DNA of 6,217 nucleotides from an uncultured Eubacteriales bacterium (GCA_934434925.1 CAKSAC010000026.1:1-6217), one strand, 5' to 3'. Positions 1 to 6,157 are shown, counted from the first letter of the stretch. Notes: generated from the letters alone by a model not told the origin. Made by a program: numbers and translations.

Positions 1-144
1 TTTTTCCGCCTTTTTGCCGGAATTGCCTCTCTTTTTTCTTGAAGTTTTCGCTCTTTTTGTTTGAAATCCGCGTTTTTCGTCGAAAGGTTTCTCCGTGCGA
101 ACAATCCTGGAAAATCCGCCTTTGAAAATCCGCTCAAAAGGGTT
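1..144. other. Noncoding left edge, no gene seen
   Basis: This stretch lies downstream of the PHP gene's stop codon and runs off the window. It is T-rich on the plus strand. I see no convincing coding frame, no RNA gene and no clear stem plus T-tract terminator for the dut-PHP operon. The short word GAAA(A)TCCGC occurs three times (63-71, 110-119, 124-133), with one more similar copy near 1431. At this length it may be chance. A long plus-strand open frame that begins here is the antisense shadow of the PHP gene. Confidence 0.5.
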
Positions 145-858
145 TTATGTCCATGCGGGCGTAGCTTCACGAAGCAGTTTTTCCGAATTCGCGCGGATAT
201 TCTCCGCCGCACGTCCAAGATAGGAAAGCGCACGAATGACCGGTTTGTAAGCGCCACGGGTCAGGCCGTGCAGATCGCTTCCGAGCGCTGCAATCTCTCC
301 GCGCTCAGCCATCTTGCGGAAAAACCGGCGGCGGCCGAACGAGAGAAAGGCTTCGGGATTCAACTGGTACAGCCCTTCGTCAAAATCAAAGAACTGCGAA
401 AACTGCGCAGGGGCGTACCGGTCGATGTGCGCAAACAGAGGAATGATTCCCCGCCGGATGATTGCTTCGACGGTGTTCAGCAACTCGCGCGAAAACGGCG
501 TATACGGCATTTCCAAAAGAAGAACCCGGCTCCCGCCGACGCAAAGCGATTCAAGCCCGGGCAATTTTTCAAGCCCCGGGAAGGCCAGCACCTCCGCGCC
601 GAGATAGAGCGCCGGGTGTTTTTCATTTTCCGGCCAAGCGGCACGCAAAGCGTCCAACGAAGCCGCGCGGCGGGTCAGAAAATCCTGTACAGAAGGGGAA
701 ACGTGCGCATAAAAATGCGAAGTGGCAACGACGGCGAAAACCCCTTTTTCCGACAAAAGCCGCATTTGCCCCAAGGAAGCAGCGACATTCCGGGAACCGT
801 GATCCAACCCGGGAAGGATATGCGCGTGAAAATCGATAAAACCCTCGGAGCGTGCCAT
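145..858 (-). CDS. PHP-domain hydrolase, CpsB/CapC-like (putative tyrosine phosphatase)
   Basis: The 237-aa protein fits the PHP-fold metal-dependent hydrolases of the CpsB/CapC/YwqE group, whose known members dephosphorylate tyrosine kinases that control capsule and exopolysaccharide assembly. The metal-binding pattern is in family order: H11 and H13 in an FHAHILPGLDHGS block, H48 in ATSHFY, E89 in LGAEV, H144 in AHIDRY, and D195/H197 in LGSDLHG. The LLLEMP segment near 113-118 matches the family's LElP strand. No signal peptide or membrane segment is seen, so it should be cytosolic. I chose the ATG at 858 because the homologous region begins there and GGGGAG lies 9 bases upstream. A longer open frame runs back into dut but has no similarity. 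The start is 2 bases after the dut stop, so translation is probably coupled. There is no kinase or polysaccharide gene in the window, so the real substrate is unknown. The fold call is firm and the phosphatase role tentative. The usual LPGxDDG is LPGLDHG here. Confidence 0.85.
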   Translation of the reverse strand: MARSEGFIDFHAHILPGLDHGSRNVAASLGQMRLLSEKGVFAVVATSHFYAHVSPSVQDFLTRRAASLDALRAAWPENEKHPALYLGAEVLAFPGLEKLPGLESLCVGGSRVLLLEMPYTPFSRELLNTVEAIIRRGIIPLFAHIDRYAPAQFSQFFDFDEGLYQLNPEAFLSFGRRRFFRKMAERGEIAALGSDLHGLTRGAYKPVIRALSYLGRAAENIRANSEKLLREATPAWT

Positions 859-860
859 TT

Positions 861-1304
861 TCAGTTGCTCCCCGTGGAACCGAACCCGCCGGTTCCCCGC
901 GCCGTATCGTCCAATTCCCGAACCGGAACAAATTCCGCCGCAAGGTAGGGAACGATCAGCAATTGCGCCATCCGCTCCCCCGGCTCCACCGTGGCCGGAA
1001 CTGCCGCATGATTGTGCAGAGCCACCAGAATTTCCCCACGGTAATCGGCATCGATCACACCGACCTTGTTGGCCGGGGCAAGGCCTCGCCGGGTCGCAAG
1101 ACCGCTCCGGGCGCATATCAGCCCCACCGTTCCCTCCGGCAAAGCCACGGCTATCCCGGTGCGGACCAGCGCCGTCTCACCGGGGGAAAGAGTGAGAGGA
1201 GCGTCCAGGAGCGCGTAGAGATCGGCTCCGGCGGCCGCTTCGCTGCCATAGCTCGGCAATACCGCGCGCTCATCCAATTTACATATCCGTACTTTTTCTT
1301 TCAT
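861..1304 (-). CDS. dut: dUTP diphosphatase (dUTPase)
   Basis: This is a 147-aa trimeric-type dUTPase, which hydrolyses dUTP to dUMP and pyrophosphate, keeping uracil out of DNA and supplying dUMP for thymidylate synthesis. All five family motifs are visible in order: AGADLYA (25-31), ARSGLA (65-70), GVIDADYRGE (82-91) with the catalytic Asp85 and the uracil-stacking Tyr88, GERMAQL (109-115), and the C-terminal glycine-rich arm RGTGGFGSTG (136-145) that closes over the active site. The length is normal for bacterial Dut. The ATG at 1304 follows a purine-rich AGGGAAG a few bases upstream and gives a standard N-terminus. It is the first gene of a minus-strand pair with the PHP hydrolase, driven by the promoter at 1348-1376. 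Nothing looks broken or unusual. Confidence 0.97.
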   Translation of the reverse strand: MKEKVRICKLDERAVLPSYGSEAAAGADLYALLDAPLTLSPGETALVRTGIAVALPEGTVGLICARSGLATRRGLAPANKVGVIDADYRGEILVALHNHAAVPATVEPGERMAQLLIVPYLAAEFVPVRELDDTARGTGGFGSTGSN

Positions 1305-1347
1305 GCTCTTCCCTGCCTTTTTCTTTACACCGTTTTCTTTTCAATAT

Positions 1348-1376
1348 ATTGTAGCACGGGAACCGGGCTTTTGCAA
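1348..1376 (-). promoter_or_regulatory. SigA-type promoter for dut-PHP operon
   Basis: Read on the minus strand, TTGCAA (1376-1371) and TACAAT (1353-1348) are separated by exactly 17 bases. This places transcription start near 1341, about 37 bases before the dut ATG. It gives the housekeeping pair its own promoter, independent of the glycyl radical operon upstream. The palindrome CAATATATTG (1342-1351) overlaps the -10 edge but is probably incidental. Confidence 0.8.
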
Positions 1377-1509
1377 GCCTTTTTCGCAAAGCCATCTTTC
1401 GGAGCAAACGCCCTCGCCCGCCGGAAAAAGGAAATCCGCCTCGTTCTCTCTGTAAAGCCGTCTCCCGGACGCGCTTTCAGTAGCTCCGGCCCGATTGCCG
1501 ACGGCCGCT
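1377..1509. other. Spacer between activase and dut promoter
   Basis: This is noncoding sequence after the activase stop. Read on the minus strand it contains GC-rich inverted segments just past the stop (AGCGGCC pairing imperfectly with GGCCGGAGCT), but no T-tract follows. I see no canonical intrinsic terminator, so some read-through from the glycyl radical operon into dut is possible. Confidence 0.4.
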
Positions 1510-2331
1510 TTATTTGCGCAAAGTTTTGTTTACAAATAAAGAAATATCGGGGATACGTGCCTCTTCGGGTCGGATAAAATCCGGGTAGACCCTGCCCACC
1601 CCGGCATATTTGGCCGGTGCCAATTGGTTGTAAGAAAGCAGTTCCACCCGGCTGTCCCCGGCTACCAGGGCGAGGGCGCGGAGATTATCCTCGGTATCGG
1701 TAATGCCCGGGATCAGGGGAATGCGGAAGACGTGCGGGATCCCGCTCTCCCGGAGAATCTTTGCGTTTTCAAGAATTTTTACATTACTGACGCCGGTATA
1801 TTTCCTGTGCGCCTCCCTGTCGTAGAGTTTCAGGTCGAAATAGACCAGTTCACAGCGCGACGCGACAGAAAGAAAATCCTCCGCCGACGCATAACCACAG
1901 GTCTCCGTAACGCGATGAACCCCCTCCAGCGCGCCGAGTAATTCGCTGGCAAAAGCCGGCTGTAACAGCGGTTCTCCGCCCGAGAGCGTAATCCCGCCGC
2001 CGGTGAGATCATACAGGTCGCGCTGGTGAAGCAGCTTTTCGGCAAGTGCGCCGGCCTCCCACTCTTCTCCGACCGCACGGAGGAGGCCGCCGGGACAGAC
2101 ATGCAGGCAACGGCCAAGCCCCCGGCATTCGGGGTGGTCACAAGGGCGGCGGCAAGCCCCGCAATGGCGACAGCCTTCGGGAACCGCATAGAGTTCCCGC
2201 GCAGGCGACAGCCCTTCCGGGTTATGGCACCAGGCACAGCGAAGCGGGCACCCCTTGAAAAAAACAGTGGTTCGGATTCCCGGCCCGTCCGAAAGAGCAA
2301 ATTCTTTGATATCAAAAATCATCCCTTTCAT
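1510..2331 (-). CDS. Glycyl radical enzyme activase (radical SAM)
   Basis: This 273-aa protein belongs to the pyruvate formate-lyase-activating-enzyme family. Such enzymes reductively cleave S-adenosylmethionine and abstract a hydrogen from the partner enzyme's glycine to create the stored radical. Visible features are DGPGIRT (15-21), the radical-SAM triad C28-x3-C32-x2-C35, a ferredoxin-like cysteine insert at 54-79, the SAM-contacting GGGITLSGGEP (111-121), the activase signature DLKLYDREAHRKYTG (166-180) and RIPLIPGITDTEDN (203-216). The insert has seven cysteines (54, 57, 60, 64, 69, 75, 79) and marks it as a multi-cluster activase, unlike the short PflA type. Its ATG overlaps the stop of the upstream enzyme gene (ATGA), with AGGAG 11 bases before it, which implies translational coupling. 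An in-frame ATG three codons later has no usable ribosome site. Its substrate is almost certainly the adjacent glycyl radical enzyme. The family call is secure. Confidence 0.95.
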   Translation of the reverse strand: MKGMIFDIKEFALSDGPGIRTTVFFKGCPLRCAWCHNPEGLSPARELYAVPEGCRHCGACRRPCDHPECRGLGRCLHVCPGGLLRAVGEEWEAGALAEKLLHQRDLYDLTGGGITLSGGEPLLQPAFASELLGALEGVHRVTETCGYASAEDFLSVASRCELVYFDLKLYDREAHRKYTGVSNVKILENAKILRESGIPHVFRIPLIPGITDTEDNLRALALVAGDSRVELLSYNQLAPAKYAGVGRVYPDFIRPEEARIPDISLFVNKTLRK

Positions 2332-4301
2332 GGTGCGCCATACTCCTGTCTCTGTAATACATGATCCTGAAATTCCTTATCAAGTTCCACAAAATAGGCC
2401 GACCATCCCCAGATACGCACAACGAGCCGGCCCCATTTTTCAGGGTGGATTTGCGCGTCGCGCATGGCCTCGGCATTAACGGTATTCAGTTGAAGTTGAT
2501 GTCCGCCGCGCAGGATGAAATACCGCACAAGCTCCGCCACCTTTTCCGTACTTTCATCATCCCGAAAGACAGAAGATGCAAATTCAAGCGTCAGGGGGCC
2601 TCCGTTGATTACGCGTTCCAGACGGTGAGAAGTAGCCGCCCGGATGACCGAGACAGGCCCCGGTACCCGCGCCGAAAGAGAGGGGGAATAATTGGTTCCG
2701 AATCCCTCTCCGCGCCGCCGCCCGTCCGCTCCCGCGCCGAGTTCGCGGGCATGCCACAGATAATACATGGCCGTTCCCGTTCCGGCGCGATAACCGCCGC
2801 CGTAATCATTCTTTTTTCCTTCCAATGCGTCGGCAAACGCATCCAGCAAAAACGCGTTCAGCCGGTTCGTCTTCTCATCATCCATCCCCATTTTCGGCGC
2901 TTCATAACGAAGCAGATGTAAAAGCGCCGGATCGTTTTCAAAATCGCTGCCTATGGCGGCAATCAGCCGTTCCGGCGCGACGGTGCGCTCCCGATACACG
3001 TATTTTTCAACCGCCGCCAACGTATCGACCGCGCCGGAAAGCCCCGACCCGTGGATTCCGTAATTCCGGTACCGGCGGCCGGTGCGCAACAGATCGAGGA
3101 ACGGAGACGGCAGGAAAAAAACCTCTCCGATCCCGGCGATAATCCGATCGCATTCCCCGGCGATCCGACGGCGGACGCAGTCAAAAAGCGTTGCGGCGTT
3201 TCCGCCGGCGGCGATATTTTCGCGCACCGCTTCATCGGCTATTTTCGGGAAATTCAGCGCTCCGATATTCGGAATGTCGTCTCCGACGCCCGGGATGATG
3301 TATTCCCAGCACGCGGCCACGGCATAGTCTGCGGCATCTGCCGGCGCATATCCGAGGCGGATCAGCCCCGGAATCACAACGTCATCGTTGGAATATTGCG
3401 GGAACCCGAGACCGCAGCGCGTCAATTCGGTACCGAGCCGATAAACCGACGGCGGGGTTTGAGACGAAACGCGCAAATTGATCTTCGGATCTATCAATAA
3501 AAGATCGCGGCTGGCCATCAGGCAGAGTTCCGAGAGTTCGGAAAAAACCTCTTTTCCTCCGGCATCACATCCGCCAAGCACCAGGCTCTGCCCGTTATCC
3601 CCCTGCTGAACGCCGGGATACAGGTCGCTGTCTTTATTGAAAGAAAGGAAAAAGTCCGAAAGCAATGACAACGCCTCTTCCCGGCCAAGCCCGGCTTTGC
3701 GGTCGGCATCAAAGTACGGAAACATCAATTTATCAAACCGGCCGATATTGTTGTGATATTCGCCTTCCAACCACAGCGCATAATGCAGAATGCGAAAAGA
3801 CTGCAACGCCTCACGGAAATTCCGCGCTCCGTTTCGCGGAACCCGGGCAAGCGTTTCGGCTATTTCCGGACGGCCGACGCGCAAAGCCTCTTTACGATAC
3901 CGTTCGGTCAGGGAAAGAAGCGCATCGATCTGCCGCCGCTGATCTTCGTCCGCCGCGCGGTAAACCGCCGAAAGCCCGTTTGCAATCAGATACGTGTAAT
4001 CGGGGCATATATTGGAAACAAAGCCCAGCTCATGCACATACTTTTCCTTCCGGATGGATGTCCATTCGTCCTCGGTCAGCACCGGGGGAAGGTCTCGGAC
4101 CGTCCGCATGAAAACGATTTGTTCCCCGGGAGCAATGTGCGGCTCTTCCATCGCGGCGATACGGCAAAACCGATCGGCCATCCGGCGGCGGTACGGCATC
4201 CCTGCGGCCGCATATCCGACCGCCAGTTCCAAACCGCTGTCCCGCCGGAACGCCCGATGCTCCCGCCGGGTAATATAATAATCAAAGAGCGTTTTGTTCA
4301 T
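2328..4301 (-). CDS. Glycyl radical enzyme of uncertain substrate (PFL-like, divergent)
   Basis: This 657-aa protein of the pyruvate formate-lyase-like superfamily carries both halves of the machinery. One is a thiyl-radical cysteine loop, AACWEYIIPG, with C331 and E333. The other is a C-terminal glycyl radical loop, RIWGWSAYFVEL, with G632. Other family blocks are GRFDKLMFPYFDAD (187-200), GFPQYSNDDVVIPGL (299-313), GPVSVIRA (548-555) and HQLQLNTVNAEAMRDAQ just before the glycine domain. It lacks the Cys-Cys pair of true pyruvate formate-lyase. The Cys-x-Glu pattern is the one used by dehydratase, lyase and decarboxylase members, so annotation as formate acetyltransferase would be wrong. It is about 100 residues shorter than most characterised members. 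I prefer the ATG at 4301, because AAGGAG sits 6 bases upstream; the ATG at 4316 would place that site inside the gene. It is the first gene of an operon with its activase, behind a LacI-type operator. No shell, transporter or downstream pathway gene is present, so the substrate is unknown. Confidence 0.93.
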   Translation of the reverse strand: MNKTLFDYYITRREHRAFRRDSGLELAVGYAAAGMPYRRRMADRFCRIAAMEEPHIAPGEQIVFMRTVRDLPPVLTEDEWTSIRKEKYVHELGFVSNICPDYTYLIANGLSAVYRAADEDQRRQIDALLSLTERYRKEALRVGRPEIAETLARVPRNGARNFREALQSFRILHYALWLEGEYHNNIGRFDKLMFPYFDADRKAGLGREEALSLLSDFFLSFNKDSDLYPGVQQGDNGQSLVLGGCDAGGKEVFSELSELCLMASRDLLLIDPKINLRVSSQTPPSVYRLGTELTRCGLGFPQYSNDDVVIPGLIRLGYAPADAADYAVAACWEYIIPGVGDDIPNIGALNFPKIADEAVRENIAAGGNAATLFDCVRRRIAGECDRIIAGIGEVFFLPSPFLDLLRTGRRYRNYGIHGSGLSGAVDTLAAVEKYVYRERTVAPERLIAAIGSDFENDPALLHLLRYEAPKMGMDDEKTNRLNAFLLDAFADALEGKKNDYGGGYRAGTGTAMYYLWHARELGAGADGRRRGEGFGTNYSPSLSARVPGPVSVIRAATSHRLERVINGGPLTLEFASSVFRDDESTEKVAELVRYFILRGGHQLQLNTVNAEAMRDAQIHPEKWGRLVVRIWGWSAYFVELDKEFQDHVLQRQEYGAP

Positions 4302-4632
4302 CCCTCTCTCCTTCATTTTTCTTGGTTTTTCTTTGCTTTTTTACTTTTCTTTTTCCGTTTTCCTTTGTTTTTCGCTCTTTTTCGCCCTTGTTCTTTTGCT
4401 TTGTGTTTGCATATTGTTATTGTTTTCGCATTTGTTGTCCTTTCATTTCATTTTTTTCGTTTCATTATTTTGCGTTCTGCTGTTGTTTTTGCATTTCATT
4501 TTTTTCGTTCTGTTTTTATTTTGCATTTCATTTTTTGCTTTTTTGCGTTCTGTTTTTATTTTTAAGCCGCACCCCTTCCCGCTCTTTCGTCCGGCCGCAC
4601 CCTTTATCCTCGGTTACATTAACGATAATGTT
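4302..4632 (-). other. Long A-rich 5' leader of the glycyl radical operon
   Basis: This is the sequence between the predicted transcription start and the enzyme's ATG. In the mRNA sense it is strongly adenine-rich and pyrimidine-poor over about 4302-4563, then GC-rich near the 5' end (4564-4611). The A-rich part contains imperfect repeats, seen on the plus strand as (T)CATTTCAT-Tn...CGTTCTG at about 4444-4480, 4491-4512 and 4521-4552. The last two also share the tail TTTTTATT. I see no stable hairpin, terminator or known riboswitch in the A-rich part. A four-codon frame (ATG at 4431, stop at 4417) has a spaced AAAGGA before it. The plus strand yields a Phe/Leu-rich translation that is a composition artefact. 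Confidence 0.55.
4308..4313 (-). promoter_or_regulatory. Ribosome binding site deciding the glycyl radical enzyme start
   Basis: AAGGAG on the minus strand ends 6 bases before the ATG at 4301. This strong, well-spaced site selects that start over the in-frame ATG five codons upstream, at 4316. Confidence 0.85.
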
Positions 4633-4633
4633 A
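4614..4633. promoter_or_regulatory. Candidate LacI-family operator
   Basis: TTACATTAACGATAATGTTA is a 20-bp palindrome centred on CpG (between 4623 and 4624). Eight of its ten symmetric base pairs match; the mismatches are one step from the centre and second from the outer end. A CpG centre is the hallmark of LacI/GalR operators, where hinge helices insert at that step. It covers about -1 to +19 relative to the predicted start of the glycyl radical operon, where a bound repressor would block initiation. The divergent regulator at 4930-5940 is the obvious ligand. I found no second clear copy in the window. Confidence 0.7.
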
Positions 4634-4638
4634 TTTGC

Positions 4639-4667
4639 AGTATAGCACACAGGATGCAAAAAGTCAA
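4639..4667 (-). promoter_or_regulatory. SigA-type promoter for the glycyl radical operon
   Basis: On the minus strand, TTGACT (4667-4662) and TATACT (4644-4639) are separated by 17 bases, each with one mismatch to consensus. Predicted transcription start is near 4632, inside the palindromic operator. This gives a leader of about 331 nt before the enzyme's ATG. A promoter this strong, placed against an operator, suggests repression-controlled expression. Confidence 0.82.
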
Positions 4668-4846
4668 CCCCGCGTTTCAAGAATTCACGTCCTGCGGCTC
4701 TATCACGGGTCCGGTTGCCGTTTCTCGGTCCTGCGGTCGTATTTCTCTTGCGGCCACCGGTGCTTCTCCGCCGCGCCGGGAAGCGTTTTCTGTCGGGCGA
4801 GAGTTCACGGCGACGGGAAAATGTCCTCTTCTCCGAAAAGAAAAAT
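4668..4846. other. Intergenic core between divergent promoters
   Basis: This is the central part of the 628-base gene-free region between the glycyl radical enzyme and the regulator. It contains two copies of GTCCTGCGG (4689-4697 and 4728-4736), 39 bases apart. It also has an imperfect inverted repeat: TTTTC-T-GTCG at 4786-4795 pairs with CGAC-GG-GAAAA at 4811-4821. Neither matches a site I recognise. I see no gene or RNA here. Confidence 0.4.
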
Positions 4847-4875
4847 TTGCACTTTTTGCGTTCCTGTGGTACAAT
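4847..4875 (+). promoter_or_regulatory. SigA-type promoter for the LacI-family regulator
   Basis: TTGCAC (4847-4852) and TACAAT (4870-4875) are 17 bases apart, with a TGG directly before the -10 that makes it an extended -10 promoter. Transcription should start near 4882, about 48 bases before the regulator's ATG. No copy of the 4614-4633 palindrome overlaps it, so strong autorepression from an adjacent site is not evident. Confidence 0.8.
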
Positions 4876-4929
4876 ACTTGCAAAAGATTGTGTGCCGATG
4901 GCCGCAAAACGAAAAGAAAGGGAAAAAAC

Positions 4930-5940
4930 ATGAAGGTTCGGTTAAAGGATATCGCGGAGGCTACGGGCTTTTCCGTCAATACGGTTTCGCACGCATTGCG
5001 CGATATGCCTGACATCAGCGCCGCTGCCAAAGAAAAGATTCGCACCGCCGCCAACGCGATGGGATATATTCCGAATCTGCACGCCAGCGGTTTCAAATCC
5101 GGGCGTAGCGGCACGATCGCTGTGATTTTTCCCGATATCATCAATCCGCACTTCACGCTTCTCTTTCATCAGATCGAACGATTTTTCCAAGACCTTTCGG
5201 TCACCTCGCTCTTTCTCAACAGCGGAGAGTCCGCCAAAGAAGAAGAACGTCTGATCCGCGTTGCCATCGGGCAGAACGCAGACGGCATCATTCTCTGCCC
5301 GACAATTTCAGACCGCGCCGGCCTTTCGATTCTGCGCAGAGAAAAAGTACCCTTTGTTCTGCTCGGCCGGGACGGTGAAAGCCGGGAAGATGACTGTGTG
5401 CTTTGCGACGATGAGGAAGCAGGCTATCTCGCCACACGCCATCTGCTCTCTCTCGGCCATCGGGAAATTGCCTGCGTCCGGGTTCCGGAGGCCGGTTCAT
5501 CCGACCTCGGACGGTACGCCGGTTATTGCCGGGCGCTGACCGAAGCCGGGATACCGATCCGCCACGAACTGGAACTGGCTCTTTCTGCCCAAAAAGAGGG
5601 AAACACAGAAAAGATTTGCGCGTTTCTGAACAGATGGCCGCAGGTCCGCGCGGTATTTGCATTCAGCGATTTGTTGGCCTCTGAATTTCTCGCCGCCGCC
5701 CCACAGGCAGGACGCACCGTGCCAAAAACACTCTCGCTGGTCGGCTGTGACAACATTTCGGCGAGCTACCTGCTCCCCCTCCCGCTTACCAGTATCGCCC
5801 CTGCCGGCACCGGAATGGCCGAAGAAGCCGCGGCACTTCTTTTGCGCCGGATGCAGGGAGATTTGTCTGATTTCCCTTGCCGTAAGATTCTCCCCGTAAC
5901 GCTCGGTCCGGGAAAAAGCTGTACCACGCTCCGCCGCTGA
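4930..5940 (+). CDS. LacI/GalR-family transcriptional regulator
   Basis: At 336 aa this is full length for the family. Residues 4-24 form the helix-turn-helix (LKDIAEATGFSVNTVSHALR), followed by the third helix and GYIPN. The hinge helix is around 49-57. A periplasmic-binding-protein-like effector domain starts at GTIAVIFPDIINPHF (61-75) and includes NADGIILCP (116-124), HLLSLGHREIACV (171-183), FAFSDLLA (243-250) and LVGCDN (270-275). The ATG at 4930 gives the standard N-terminus and has AAAGGG 7 bases upstream; the frame stays open further upstream only through noncoding sequence. It is divergent from the glycyl radical operon, and a CpG-centred palindrome covers that operon's start site, so it is probably a local repressor released by a small-molecule effector, in this family often a sugar or sugar-like compound. 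The hinge position that is normally Leu is Phe55 (ASGFK instead of ArxLk). The effector cannot be named. Confidence 0.95.
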   Translation: MKVRLKDIAEATGFSVNTVSHALRDMPDISAAAKEKIRTAANAMGYIPNLHASGFKSGRSGTIAVIFPDIINPHFTLLFHQIERFFQDLSVTSLFLNSGESAKEEERLIRVAIGQNADGIILCPTISDRAGLSILRREKVPFVLLGRDGESREDDCVLCDDEEAGYLATRHLLSLGHREIACVRVPEAGSSDLGRYAGYCRALTEAGIPIRHELELALSAQKEGNTEKICAFLNRWPQVRAVFAFSDLLASEFLAAAPQAGRTVPKTLSLVGCDNISASYLLPLPLTSIAPAGTGMAEEAAALLLRRMQGDLSDFPCRKILPVTLGPGKSCTTLRR

Positions 5941-5977
5941 GCAATCCACAAAAAGCCTTCTTCCCATAAAGGATTGC
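5941..5977 (+). terminator. Weak hairpin directly after the regulator stop codon
   Basis: GCAATCC (5941-5947) pairs perfectly with GGATTGC (5971-5977), leaving a 23-base loop, and is followed by ATTTCTCT rather than a run of T. The position right after the stop fits a terminator, but the wide loop and interrupted T-tract make it weak. The stronger structure at 6008-6086 may do the job. Confidence 0.35.
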
Positions 5978-5991
5978 ATTTCTCTCCCCCC

Positions 5992-6050
5992 CTCCTTCAC
6001 AGTAAAAGAAAAAGCCCTTGCAGGACGTTGCGAAAACGTTTGCACAAGTC
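5992..6050. repeat. Direct repeat, copy 1 (~59 bp)
   Basis: This copy begins CTCCTTC and continues through AGTAAAAGAAAAAGCCCTTG and the GCGAAAACGTTT hairpin to AAGTC. It matches copy 2 (6158-6217) except for AC versus GG near the start, one missing C in the hairpin arm, and C versus T just after it. Its A-rich to GCCCTTGC part is the left arm of the terminator-like stem at 6008-6086. Confidence 0.9.
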
Positions 6051-6086
6051 GCGGCTCATCGCCGGGGCAAGGGGCTTTTTTCTTTC
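6008..6086. terminator. Terminator-like three-armed inverted-repeat element
   Basis: GAAAAAGCCCTTGC (6008-6021) pairs with GCAAGGGGCTTTTTTCTTTC (6067-6086) apart from one extra G and one extra T. On the plus strand the stem ends in a T6 run, a plausible intrinsic terminator for the regulator gene. The minus strand is also T-rich after the stem, so it could act in both directions. Two smaller hairpins lie inside: 6029-6044 (TGC-g-AAA / TTTGCA, loop ACG) and 6052-6064 (CGGC / GCCG). Together they make a potential three-way junction, more elaborate than a plain terminator. A small structured RNA or a palindromic mobile repeat is an alternative. Confidence 0.55.
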
Positions 6087-6157
6087 AGACGAGCCTTTTT
6101 CCCCGAAAGGCAAGGCCGGGTCGCCATGCAAAAAAACCGTGTTTTTCCCAAAAATTT

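Noticed and set aside
61..948. A 295-codon plus-strand open frame at the left end
   Set aside because: It is antisense to the well-supported PHP hydrolase and the end of dut, and its translation has the Arg/Pro-rich look of a GC-rich shadow frame.
859..1116. A longer PHP protein starting at 1116
   Set aside because: The extra N-terminal 86 residues overlap dut and look like a shadow frame, whereas the family N-terminus begins at the ATG at 858 with its own ribosome site.
1365..1385. A short plus-strand hairpin GGCTT-TTGC-AAGCC followed by TTTTT
   Set aside because: It looks like a mini-terminator, but no plus-strand gene lies upstream, the stem is only 5 bp, and it overlaps the -35 box of the dut promoter.
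2328..4301. Annotation as pyruvate formate-lyase (pflB)
   Set aside because: The adjacent Cys-Cys pair needed for pyruvate cleavage is absent; the site reads Ala-Cys-Trp-Glu.
3753..4565. A 270-codon plus-strand open frame
   Set aside because: It is antisense to the 5' part of the glycyl radical enzyme and ends in the low-complexity T-rich region. No family motifs are visible.
4294..4645. A Phe/Leu-rich, very hydrophobic plus-strand translation that looks like a membrane protein fused in front of the LacI regulator
   Set aside because: It comes from the T-rich strand opposite the enzyme's leader. It has no ribosome site and runs through both promoters and the operator, and the regulator has its own well-placed ATG at 4930.
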